A DNA stretch of 64,000 nt from Methylocapsa sp. S129 (GTDB lineage Bacteria; Pseudomonadota; Alphaproteobacteria; Rhizobiales; Beijerinckiaceae), in assembly GCF_009765995.1 (NCBI RefSeq), contig NZ_LMUI01000016.1, positions 1 through 64,000 of the forward strand, in the 5' to 3' direction. The position numbers and the translations under genes were made by a program. This document shows positions 1 through 11,190 of the stretch, piece after piece. Numbering within the stretch: position 1 is the stretch's first letter; every line of letters begins with the position of its first letter. The notes beneath the pieces were generated by a model. It was not told the origin of the DNA. It saw only the letters and a list, made by a program, of their open reading frames with translations, and searched no databases.

Positions 1-505
1 CGCCCCCCGCCTGTACGCCCGCCGCCGCCGCCGGAGAATCGGCGAGCGGCTTGGCGACGAGGGCGCCCGCCGCGGCCTTGCCGTCGGCGCTATGGCCGAC
101 CGGCTGCACTTCGACGCCGAGCCAGCCGTGCGGCGGGCCGACCGCCTCCTTGCCTTTGCAGGTCAGCTTTCGCGCGGTGATTTCATTCAGGCGCGTTTGC
201 AATTTCGTCTTGAAGAAAGCATCCGCCTTCTGCAAGGCGTCCTGCGTGACGCAGGCTCGAATCGCTTGCTGCGCGCGCTTTTCAAAATCGTCCGGCTGTC
301 CGCAATAGGTGAGCACGGCTTCTTCGAACGCGAGCGTATCGAGGCGATCCCAGAAAAACTTCTCCTGGTCTGTCGTCATGCGCGCGAAATCGAGCGCGCC
401 ATAGGGCGCGTCGTCGGCGCGGCCGACGGACAGGCAACAGAATGTCGCGATGATCGCCAAGGCGATGGAGGCCCGGATGCGCAAACGCCCCTCCTGATTC
501 ATCAT
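1..505 (-). CDS. Secreted PDZ-domain protein, N-terminal part
   Basis: The gene runs off the left edge, so only about 168 N-terminal residues are visible. Two adjacent ATG codons (505 and 502) can start it. A hydrophobic stretch near residues 10-30 ending in a VGRAD-type junction looks like a Sec signal peptide, so export is inferred. The middle (about 35-115) is charged, has three cysteines and matches nothing I know. From about residue 122 the pattern GWLGVEVQPV, then VAKPLADSPAAAAGVQAGG, is the carboxylate-binding loop and following strand of a PDZ domain as in HtrA and CtpA proteins. No protease domain precedes it, so it may be a PDZ adaptor; the missing C terminus could change this. Confidence 0.6.
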   Translation of the reverse strand, partial: MMNQEGRLRIRASIALAIIATFCCLSVGRADDAPYGALDFARMTTDQEKFFWDRLDTLAFEEAVLTYCGQPDDFEKRAQQAIRACVTQDALQKADAFFKTKLQTRLNEITARKLTCKGKEAVGPPHGWLGVEVQPVGHSADGKAAAGALVAKPLADSPAAAAGVQAGG

Positions 506-525
506 CCAAAAGGCGCCGCGTGTTT

Positions 526-1014
526 CTACTTGAATCGCCAGTCCACGCTGTAATCCAAAGTGAACAGGAACTGGCTCGGCGTGTTGCCAGGCGCGTCGGT
601 CACCGTCCAGGTCCCCGAACCTTCGATGCCCGCATATTTGCCGGTTCCCCCGATCAGCGAGATCGGCCCGCTTTCCGGGCCTTCGTAAGTCATGAAAATC
701 TTGTCGCCGTCCGCGTCGGTCTCAACGCATGTGCCCGTGAATTTGTAGCCGTCTACGCGCGCATGCGATTCCTCAAGGCAATGGATGGCGAAATTGTCGA
801 GCGTCTTGGCCGCCTCCTTGTTCTTGACGATGCCGACGCAGTCGGCGGAGGACTGCGACCCGACCGCGCCCATGTCGATGATTCCGAGCGAGCGACAGAC
901 CGTGTAGGCGGCGAGCTTCGCCGATCCCGTGCGCGGAAACGGCGAGTCGGCGGCCGCGGGCATGGACATGAGCGACAAACCGAGCAAAGCGACGCTTGCA
1001 GATAGAATCTTCAT
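526..1014 (-). CDS. Small secreted protein of unknown function
   Basis: 162 residues. Residues 1-22 form a clear signal peptide ending SMPAAA before DSPF, so the mature protein is probably periplasmic or secreted. The C-terminal half has strand-rich motifs (FMTYEGPESG, GGTGKYAGIEGSGTW) resembling the glycine-rich repeats of small beta-barrel secreted proteins common in Rhizobiales. Three cysteines are present (CRSLG, DCVG, HCLEE and TGTC regions), so disulfides are possible. A good Shine-Dalgarno, GGGAG, lies about 6 bases before the ATG. It lies just upstream of the PDZ gene on the same strand (20 bp gap) and may be co-transcribed. No function is assigned. Confidence 0.7.
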   Translation of the reverse strand: MKILSASVALLGLSLMSMPAAADSPFPRTGSAKLAAYTVCRSLGIIDMGAVGSQSSADCVGIVKNKEAAKTLDNFAIHCLEESHARVDGYKFTGTCVETDADGDKIFMTYEGPESGPISLIGGTGKYAGIEGSGTWTVTDAPGNTPSQFLFTLDYSVDWRFK

Positions 1015-1357
1015 AAACCACTCCCTTCAGCGGCCGGCCCGGAACAAACGGGCCTCACCGGATGGCCTTGTCAGGCTAACCGCAACGCGGCGGCGTTTTG
1101 GAGCGCGCTTCCGATGAGACAGCGAACGCCATGACGCCCACTGTAACATAAAGCTCCTTATGTCGCCTGGCCGCAATCCGAGCGTGGGGCGACAGACGCG
1201 CCGCACGCGATCGTCAAGGAATCGCCGATGTATTTCCCGCTTCAAATCGGAATCGGTGGCACTGACTTTGCTTCTTCGTCGGCGTAGAGTGAAATGGCGA
1301 TCATGCCAGAATCCTATCATACGTTCGCAACCTGTCGAGAACAGCGCGGGGATTGCC
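1015..1357. other. Intergenic region between divergent genes
   Basis: About 340 bases between two genes read outward. It must hold the promoters of both. I see no convincing coding frame, repeat or RNA gene; the frames open here on both strands are arginine-rich translations typical of non-coding GC-rich DNA. Confidence 0.5.
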
Positions 1358-1726
1358 GTGAATATATTGGGAAATAATGGCGTCGAAAAATTCACGGTTG
1401 CCATTCAGTCGTTCGGAAAATGGTTCTTCGATCTCCTGTTAAATGCGGCCATCGTCGCAGGGTTGCTGCTTGCGGCGAAGGAGACCAATAGCATGGCGGT
1501 CAAGACGCTCGCCTATGCGTCATGGGCGATATTCTTCCTTTATGTCGGCTCGTTTTTCGTTCACTTCCGGCTGGATTTGTTCGATTGGGTGAAGGACCTT
1601 CGTCTTCGCGGCGCCCTCGAACTGGCCTCTGGCATCATCGTGGCCGTCCTCATCGTCGCCTGCCTCAATTTGATGTTCCAAAGGATCATCGCCGCCGCCG
1701 TATCCGCGATAGCGTTGAGCAAGTAG
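1358..1726 (+). CDS. Small integral membrane protein
   Basis: 122 residues from a GTG start. The frame stays open upstream to 1160, but that part translates to an arginine-rich sequence unlike a protein, while GTG 1358 has GGGGA six bases upstream. Three hydrophobic segments are visible: about residues 26-41 (LLLNAAIVAGLLLAAK), 49-66 (AYASWAIFFLYVGSFFVHF) and 86-110 (LELASGIIVAVLIVACLNLMF). Short charged loops (KETNS, DWVKDLRLR) separate them. Function unknown; probably an inner-membrane protein. It has no clear operon partner. Confidence 0.55.
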   Translation: MNILGNNGVEKFTVAIQSFGKWFFDLLLNAAIVAGLLLAAKETNSMAVKTLAYASWAIFFLYVGSFFVHFRLDLFDWVKDLRLRGALELASGIIVAVLIVACLNLMFQRIIAAAVSAIALSK

Positions 1727-1986
1727 ACGGTTGCGCGCAAGCTTCGGCTGAGCGAAGCAAAGGTCGTCAGACGCGCGCGGGGCAGGGCAAAGACGGCTGG
1801 TTCAGCTACGGTTGCACGCTGATTATCCGACTAGACGGCGCCATCGCCCATCGCACGCGCGAGCTTGTCGAAGACGTGGCGGTTTTCGACCTGTCGTAGG
1901 CGGGAGATCGTCGCATCATTCTTGCATTTCGCACGCGGGTCGATGCGAGACGCGTTGGAGGTTCCTCGACGCGACGCCAGTCGAAG

Positions 1987-2958
1987 TCATGGAGCCGGAT
2001 GAGCGCGCCCGGCGCGAAATCGGGCTCGGGGCGCGGGCGGCGACGCTATTGCACTGTGCCTTTCCCTCAGCATGTCCGCGGAGTCGCGGACGACTTCGGA
2101 GATCTGCAAGAGCTGCGCGACCAGCGGGCTCCTCTTACGCCAGATCATGCCGATCGTACGCGAGGGCTGGGGACTCCTGAAGCGCGCGATGGACACGGAC
2201 GCGGAGCGCGTCTCCATCGCCACCGCCATTTCCGGAATCAAGGTGACGCCGATGCCGGCGCCGACCATTTGAACCAGCGTGGATAGAGAGCTGCCGTCCA
2301 ACAATTCGCGCGTCAGCACGGAGTGCATATTGCAGAACGCCAGCGCCTGGTCGCGAAAACAATGCCCTTCTTCCAGCAGAAGCAGCCTCATCTCCCGCAG
2401 CGTTTCGCGATCGGGCACGGGCTTTCCCTCATCTTCGCCTGGCCGCACCAGCACGAATTCCTCGGTAAACAGCGCAACCTCGGTAAACAAAGGTTCGGAC
2501 ACCGGCAGCGCGACAATCGCCGTATCCAGCCGGCCGTCCGCCAGCTCCTGAATCAGCTTCGGGGTCAGCGTCTCGCGCACATGAATGTCGAGGCCGTCGT
2601 AAAGGCGCGTCAGGTTGCCGATGATGGTGGGCAGCAGATAGGGGGCGACCGTCGGGATGACGCCCATGCGCAGCGGCCCCACCAGCCGATCCCGCGACGC
2701 TTGCGCCAGGTCTCCCAGCGCATCGACCGCACGCAGGATGTCGCGGGCGCGCCGGACGAATTCTTTGCCGAAATTGGTCAGATGGACCTGACGCGCGCTT
2801 CGTTCGAACAGCGCCGCGCCCAGGGATTGCTCCAATTCCTTGATCTGCATCGACAAAGCCGGCTGTGAGATGGCGCAGGCGTCCGCCGCGCGTCCAAAAT
2901 GGCCATGCAGCGCCAGCGCTTCGACATAACGAAGCTGCTTGAGCGTCAGATTGTTCAT
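1987..2958 (-). CDS. oxyR: Hydrogen-peroxide sensor OxyR, LysR family
   Basis: 323 residues. The N-terminal winged helix-turn-helix (about 1-60, LKQLRYVEALALHGHFGRAA) is LysR type. Two cysteines in the context EEGHCFRDQALAFC fall at about residues 200 and 209, matching the redox pair C199/C208 that form the peroxide-induced disulfide in E. coli OxyR. The gene diverges from katG across 184 bp, the classic arrangement in which OxyR activates katG and represses itself. The tail after about residue 300 is longer than in E. coli (305 residues) and is proline/arginine-rich. OxyR identity rests on both cysteines and the katG neighbour. Confidence 0.93.
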   Translation of the reverse strand: MNNLTLKQLRYVEALALHGHFGRAADACAISQPALSMQIKELEQSLGAALFERSARQVHLTNFGKEFVRRARDILRAVDALGDLAQASRDRLVGPLRMGVIPTVAPYLLPTIIGNLTRLYDGLDIHVRETLTPKLIQELADGRLDTAIVALPVSEPLFTEVALFTEEFVLVRPGEDEGKPVPDRETLREMRLLLLEEGHCFRDQALAFCNMHSVLTRELLDGSSLSTLVQMVGAGIGVTLIPEMAVAMETRSASVSIARFRSPQPSRTIGMIWRKRSPLVAQLLQISEVVRDSADMLRERHSAIASPPAPRARFRAGRAHPAP

Positions 2959-5341
<2,383 letters not shown>

Positions 5342-5691
5342 TTGCGGCGAAACGTCGGGTCCAGGGCGGCGCGCATCCATGCTTGGCTGCGATCCGCCCA
5401 GGAAGCCGATCGGTGTCAAAGACAAGAAACCGGGGCGGCGTTTGCCAAAAAATTGAAACGCCGCCCTCGGGCGGAGGCCCGACGGATGTTTGCGCGGGCT
5501 TTCCCGTGTTCCCTCATCCGAGGCTGATCTCGCCTCGCGATAGCGTAGCGCCTTCACTCGGCGCGCGGCTACAAACGGTCGGTTGAGTTCGAAGCCAACT
5601 TCAGCTTGTCCCGCAATCGCCGACCACAAGCCGAAACCGCCTTGTCGCCCCATTCGTTGGGTCTCACGCAAGGGGCGCGGTTCACCGCAAT
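5342..5691. other. Intergenic region between convergent katG and an exported-protein gene
   Basis: About 350 bases after two converging genes. Apart from the hairpin at 5435-5466 I see nothing: no RNA gene and no credible reading frame. Confidence 0.5.
5435..5466 (+). terminator. Perfect 10-bp hairpin after katG
   Basis: GGCGGCGTTT at 5435-5444 pairs exactly with AAACGCCGCC at 5457-5466 across a 12-base loop. It lies about 95 bases after the katG stop, between convergent genes. No T tract follows on either strand, so it is a factor-assisted terminator or 3'-end stabiliser rather than a textbook intrinsic terminator. A hairpin of the same geometry is at 14758-14789. Confidence 0.45.
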
Positions 5692-7353
5692 CTATGGATT
5701 ATACATCACCCACGCCGAAACGAGGTCAAAGTCGTTGGCGCTCGCAGGGGCAATCTCAAAACGCAACTTACGCGCCCGCGGATCAATGGATAGGGGCAGT
5801 GTTTCGCTTACGAAATTGCTCGACAGGACGACGGAGCCGGCATTCGCTTGCGGATCAAATGTGAATTTCCGGCAATGCCGCCCCTCATTGTCGCAGCCGG
5901 TTTCTTCAGAGGTCAGGTTGTGAGCTGTGAATGTCGCCTTCGATAAGTTGACTCCGTCGCCAGCCATTTGAGTCAAAGAGAGCTTAAGAGACCCGCTCCC
6001 GGCTTCGGTCCGCGCAATGACGCCCAAAGTGTAGGAACCGCTTCGCGTGAGGGATGAAATGGGGATATCTTGATGAATGGACTCAGAACCACATCCCCCA
6101 CCGCAGCCGAGTCGCAAATAGGCAATGCCATTGAGAGGAATCGGGCTGTCGTGCGTTGTGTCGTCTTTGGTTTTGGATACGAGAAGCGCCGCATGCGACA
6201 AATGCGATGTGTCCCAATTGGGCAGCGGGGTCAGTGTGGCGCCGTTAAAATGAAAATTGCGCAGCAGATTTAATCCGGAGACTGGCCAAGCCGGCGGCTG
6301 AACAGGCGGATTTTGCAACACAATGTTCGACCAGTCACGACAATCGATCATTGTGAATGACCGCCCCTCATAGGTCATTTGAATTTTTGTCGCGTTTGTC
6401 TGACTTGCCTGAAGAGTGAAAGGCGCCGACGTCATGTTCGGACCCGCGCTGCATATCTTGCTGGCGTTAGCGGCTCGCTCTTGTATTTTCGCCGCGGGCT
6501 CTCGTCCATCGCTCTCAAGCTGGATTTGGGGCGCCCAGCTTTCCCAGCGCGTGAGGCCATAGGTCTTCGTGAAGTAGAAAACCTCCAGATGCCCGTAAGA
6601 CATCCACTTGGCCATAATCTGCGGGTCTTTTGTTGTTCGCAGACCCATAATTGTGACAATCGCGTCAAGCGGTTTGACGGGCGCGCCGTTGATCCCGGCG
6701 AAGGGAAAATTTCGTGCGAATGACCAAGTGAAAATCTGATCGTTTATGTGGCGCGCCGGGCATGCGCCGGGGTATTGTTGATTGTCCTCTTCCCACGCGC
6801 CAGTCGATCCAATCGATGGTTTTGCGCTGCCCGGCGATTGAAGAGAGCTGAGAAACGAAGCTGGGAAAAAGAGCAGGCCATTATAGTTTTTGCAGCCGGC
6901 GCCGAAGAAAGTCGTCGCATATTCTCCCGCGCCAATCCTTGTCTCGCTTCCTGACGCCCAGCCATCTTTGATCACATAGGCGTCATAACCATCGGCCCAC
7001 ACCTTAAAGCGCGACGCTTCATCGTTCTTGGGATCGAGCCAATCGAAGGAGGCGACAATATAGTTGGTTCCATCTGCGCCAACCCGTGGATAAATATCTT
7101 TATACTGCTGTTTGGCGTTATCCATTTTTCGATAAGGCAGCGGGTCGCCAGGCATGATGGGTCTGGGTCGGGTGCCAGCCGGACAGCCCAGATAAGGGTC
7201 CGCGCTTACCGGCCTGTTGCCGCCGTCGACGCATATTTTAGGGATGATCCAGTCAAGCATGCTGGTCTCAGACGCGGTTGTGGCGTCAGCTGAGCCCGCA
7301 ACGCTCAAAGCGAAAGTAATGAATAGCGGTTTCAGAAATGCAGATAGCGTCAT
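5692..7353 (-). CDS. Large exported protein of unknown function
   Basis: 553 residues from ATG 7353; the frame extends to 7395, but the 7353 start gives a clean signal peptide (MTLSAFLKPLFITFALSVAG, cleavage near SADA) and has GAAGAG upstream. The mature protein is rich in Trp, Tyr, Asn and cysteines (KICVDGG, GAGCKNYNG, GACPARH, GCGGGCGSES, TGCDNEGRHC), suggesting disulfides outside the cytoplasm. The last 200 residues (LLRNFHFNGATLTPLPNW; FDLVSAWVMYNP) look like a beta-sandwich, carbohydrate-binding-type module. Codon use is less GC-rich than its neighbours, with many A/T third positions, a possible sign of transfer. I do not recognise the family. Confidence 0.7.
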   Translation of the reverse strand: MTLSAFLKPLFITFALSVAGSADATTASETSMLDWIIPKICVDGGNRPVSADPYLGCPAGTRPRPIMPGDPLPYRKMDNAKQQYKDIYPRVGADGTNYIVASFDWLDPKNDEASRFKVWADGYDAYVIKDGWASGSETRIGAGEYATTFFGAGCKNYNGLLFFPASFLSSLQSPGSAKPSIGSTGAWEEDNQQYPGACPARHINDQIFTWSFARNFPFAGINGAPVKPLDAIVTIMGLRTTKDPQIMAKWMSYGHLEVFYFTKTYGLTRWESWAPQIQLESDGREPAAKIQERAANASKICSAGPNMTSAPFTLQASQTNATKIQMTYEGRSFTMIDCRDWSNIVLQNPPVQPPAWPVSGLNLLRNFHFNGATLTPLPNWDTSHLSHAALLVSKTKDDTTHDSPIPLNGIAYLRLGCGGGCGSESIHQDIPISSLTRSGSYTLGVIARTEAGSGSLKLSLTQMAGDGVNLSKATFTAHNLTSEETGCDNEGRHCRKFTFDPQANAGSVVLSSNFVSETLPLSIDPRARKLRFEIAPASANDFDLVSAWVMYNP

Positions 7354-7542
7354 GATCTTGACTCTTCGGATGAAAGAAAACTGGCCTGCGCCCAAGACCT
7401 GCGCCCAAGAGATGATCCGGTTCCAATGTTAGAGGATGGCGTTTTCTGACGCGAGGGTTGGGGTGGGCGCGCATCGGAGCCAGTCGGGGCTGCGCAGCCG
7501 GTCGCTTCGAGACGGCCCGCTCGCGCCGGGTGTTCGTTGTCC

Positions 7543-8442
7543 TCAAACAGGCCCGCGATAGCGCAGCGCCTCCACGAGCAAGGCGAACGCCGGCGCCGTC
7601 TGGCGGCGGCTGGGATAATAGAGGTGGTGGCCGGAAAACGGCGGGCACCAGTCGGCGAGCACGCGCACGAGCCGCCCGTCGGCGATGAAGGGCGCCGCCT
7701 CGTCCTCCATCACGAACGCCAGCCCGAACCCATCGATCGCCGCCCTGAGCATGAGAGGCGCCTCGTTGAACACAAGCTGCCCGTCGACGCGCACATTCAG
7801 GTCGCGGCCATTCTTCCCGAGCTCCCAGGCGTAGAGTCCGCCCAGAGTCGGAAAGCGCAGGTTGATGCAGGAATGATGGGTGAGATCGTGTGGCGTCTTC
7901 GGCGCCGGGCGGCCGGCGAAATAGGATGGGGCGCCGACGATGGCCATACGCAGGTCCGGCCCAATGCGCACTGCGATCATATCTTTAGCCACTTGCTCGC
8001 CGAGGCGAACGCCCGCGTCGTAGCGCTCGGCCACGATGTCGGTCAGCGCCGCGTCGATCGAAAGCTCGACCTTGACGTCCGGATAAGCGGGCAACAGCCG
8101 CGCCAAAGCGGGCCAAAGGATCGTCTCGACCGCGTGGCGGCTGGTCGTGATGCGGATCGCGCCCGCGGGCTTCTCCCGGAGTTCGCTGAGCGCCGCGAGC
8201 CTGGCGTCGATGTCATCGAACGCCGGACGCAGCGTCTCGATCAGCCGCTCGCCCGCTTCGGTGGGCGCGACGCTGCGCGTGGTGCGCGTCAGAAGCTGCA
8301 GCCCGAGCCCCGCCTCTAGGCGCCGCACTGTATGGCTCAGCGCTGACTGGGACGTCCCCAGCTTGGCCGCGGCGCGCGTAAAGCTGCGTTCCTCCGCCAC
8401 GGCGAGAAACGCCGTCAGATCCCCGAGTTCTTCGCGCCGCAT
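7543..8442 (-). CDS. LysR-family transcriptional regulator
   Basis: 299 residues. The helix-turn-helix is at about 1-60 (LTAFLAVAEERSFTRAAAKLGTSQSALS), followed by a LysR substrate-binding domain (about 90-290) of the group with SRHAVETILWPAL and an SCINLRF motif, seen in regulators such as those next to oxidoreductases and transporters. It faces the aldo-keto reductase gene across 174 bp, so it most likely regulates that gene. A perfect palindrome ATTCATGAAT (8441-8450) covers its own start codon and might be an autoregulatory site; this is inference. Confidence 0.88.
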   Translation of the reverse strand: MRREELGDLTAFLAVAEERSFTRAAAKLGTSQSALSHTVRRLEAGLGLQLLTRTTRSVAPTEAGERLIETLRPAFDDIDARLAALSELREKPAGAIRITTSRHAVETILWPALARLLPAYPDVKVELSIDAALTDIVAERYDAGVRLGEQVAKDMIAVRIGPDLRMAIVGAPSYFAGRPAPKTPHDLTHHSCINLRFPTLGGLYAWELGKNGRDLNVRVDGQLVFNEAPLMLRAAIDGFGLAFVMEDEAAPFIADGRLVRVLADWCPPFSGHHLYYPSRRQTAPAFALLVEALRYRGPV

Positions 8443-8601
8443 TCATGAATTCCAGATATAGGTTCATGCGCACTTTAACGCCTAATCGCTGAGCGACATA
8501 TCCTCTAAGTTGGCGCCATGCGGCAACGGACAGGCCGATGAGCGCTTGGCCGACTGGCCTTTTTGATCGTCGCGCCCGGCGGCGCCGGAACGTCACTCTA
8601 G

Positions 8602-9600
<999 letters not shown>

Positions 9601-9626
9601 GCGAAACCCGCCTGAAGGAAAGTCCG

Positions 9627-10511
9627 ATGCGCATTGGCGTTCTGGGTTCGGGTCTGATGGGCGGCAAGCTCGGCGCGATCTTCGCGCGCGCCGGCCATGA
9701 AATCGTGTTCAGCTATGCGCGCCGTGAGGAAAAGCTGACGCGGCTCGCCTGGGCCGCGGGCGCCGCCGCGCGGGCGGGCGCGCCGAGGGAGGCCACGCAG
9801 GGCGCCGACGCGCTCTTGCTCGCCGTCCATTGGTCGCGGATCGACGACGTGTTGAAACAGGCGGGCGACCTATCCGGCAAAGTCATTGTGACTTGCTGCC
9901 TGCCGCTCAACCCGGGCAATACCGAACTTGTCGTCGGACGCGCCTCCTCGGGCGCCGAGGAACTCGCCAAGAAGGCTCCGCGCGCCCGAATCGTCTCCGC
10001 CTTCCACACCGTGCCCAGCGAAGTGTTGTTCGATGTCTTCGAGCGGAAGTTGGCGAGGCCGAGCCTCGTCTACAGCGGCGACGAACAATCGAGCAAAGCG
10101 ATCGCCGCTGCGCTCATTCGCGACGCCGGCTTCGATCCCGTCGATGCGGGCCCGCTCAAGAGCGCCCGCTATTCCGAACCGTTCGGACTGCTCGTCGGTC
10201 ATCTCGCCTATAATGGAAGCGGAGGCCCGGAACTCGCCTATCGCTTCGAGCGCGAATGCCGGCCGATCTCGCTCATCGCTGCACGAAACAGCCGATCGTT
10301 TTCCGACATCTGGTTTGCTAGAAAGCGATCGAACTCTGACGCCAGTTCCGGCGCCAGAATCACCCCTCTGTCTGACATTTTCAGCAGGCCTATTCGCTCC
10401 GCGTCATGGAGCACGATGCGGATATGGGTTCGCGATACGCCGAAACGTTCGCCGAGATCGGCGAAAGATGCGGGATGCGACACGCCTTCTGGCGACTCAC
10501 GGCCAAGCTGA
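9627..10511 (+). CDS. NADP/F420-dependent oxidoreductase-like protein with a foreign C-terminal tail
   Basis: The first about 208 residues are a complete Rossmann oxidoreductase: GVLGSGLMGGKLG at the N terminus binds the dinucleotide, and ELAYRFERE lies where this family normally ends within a few residues. The frame then continues about 86 residues into arginine/serine-rich sequence that is the antisense of the next gene's 3' end (10238-11131). I infer that the normal stop was lost in a junction near 10250. The core is probably functional and the tail non-native. Despite the domain name, many such proteins use NADP rather than F420. It sits 26 bp after the aldo-keto reductase gene. Confidence 0.75.
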   Translation: MRIGVLGSGLMGGKLGAIFARAGHEIVFSYARREEKLTRLAWAAGAAARAGAPREATQGADALLLAVHWSRIDDVLKQAGDLSGKVIVTCCLPLNPGNTELVVGRASSGAEELAKKAPRARIVSAFHTVPSEVLFDVFERKLARPSLVYSGDEQSSKAIAAALIRDAGFDPVDAGPLKSARYSEPFGLLVGHLAYNGSGGPELAYRFERECRPISLIAARNSRSFSDIWFARKRSNSDASSGARITPLSDIFSRPIRSASWSTMRIWVRDTPKRSPRSAKDAGCDTPSGDSRPS

Positions 10512-11131
10512 AGCAGCTTCATGAGAACCAACAGACCGGCTTCGCGCCGTGCAAAGAACATCGTCTTCGGGTTTTCCATCCTATGCCTGGCGATATCGGC
10601 GAACAAGCGGGCTCCGGCGCGGCGCTGCGCTTTCTGCAAGTCCGGATCGTGGTCCATCGCCAGGCTATAGCCAGGAGAGGGAAACAATGTTTTCAACGGC
10701 TCGTAATCGATAGCGAGCCAATCCCGATCATGCCTCAGCATCTTTTGTGTCGGCGTCAGGATCTGCGCCCGTCGATCCCTGACGCACGGGACGGCCTCGA
10801 CGAACCCGGTGTCGATGAGGCGGGCGATGATCGCATCGATGCGGCGCGGGCTCGACAGGCGGAACGCGCGCATCGCCTCTTTCACCGCCGCCTTTGTCGG
10901 CCATGTCGCGCGATCATTCTCGTCATAGCCGGCATGAAGACACAAGATGACAAAAAACACCGCCGAACGGCCAGCCTCCAGGAGAAACCGATTGCCTGGC
11001 CGATATTCGTGCTGGGCGATAATCGCATCGATATAGCGACAGCGCGCCGCGTCGAAATTTGGGTGAGCCAGAATCGCGTCGGGAACAATGTTCGGCCATG
11101 CGCCTGTCGCGTCCGGTTCCATAGTGGACAT
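10238..11131 (-). CDS. Winged-helix transcriptional regulator, two HTH regions
   Basis: 297 residues. An N-terminal segment (about 60-125: WPTKAAVKEAMRAFRLSSPRRIDAI and a DTGFVEAVPCVRDRR wing) and a C-terminal one (about 215-270: FADLGERFGVSRTHIRIVLHDAERIGLL) both look like winged helix-turn-helix units, so a DNA-binding role is inferred. It follows the flavin monooxygenase gene by 59 bp on the same strand and is probably its operon partner. An AGGGAAC precedes the ATG. Its last 90 codons overlap, tail to tail, the readthrough part of the preceding plus-strand gene. I do not know a named family for it. Confidence 0.7.
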   Translation of the reverse strand: MSTMEPDATGAWPNIVPDAILAHPNFDAARCRYIDAIIAQHEYRPGNRFLLEAGRSAVFFVILCLHAGYDENDRATWPTKAAVKEAMRAFRLSSPRRIDAIIARLIDTGFVEAVPCVRDRRAQILTPTQKMLRHDRDWLAIDYEPLKTLFPSPGYSLAMDHDPDLQKAQRRAGARLFADIARHRMENPKTMFFARREAGLLVLMKLLQLGRESPEGVSHPASFADLGERFGVSRTHIRIVLHDAERIGLLKMSDRGVILAPELASEFDRFLANQMSENDRLFRAAMSEIGRHSRSKR

Positions 11132-11190
11132 GGGTTCAGTTCCCTGTTTTTGGGGAATGCTGTGTTTGAATCATCGCGGCGGCCAAGCGG

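Noticed and set aside
1027-1404. 125-codon frame on the minus strand
   Set aside because: Overlaps the start of the small membrane protein gene, is arginine-rich and has no recognisable feature.
9627-10250. True F420 cofactor use by the oxidoreductase
   Set aside because: The family name is historical; no F420 biosynthesis or other F420 gene is in the window, so NADP use is more likely.
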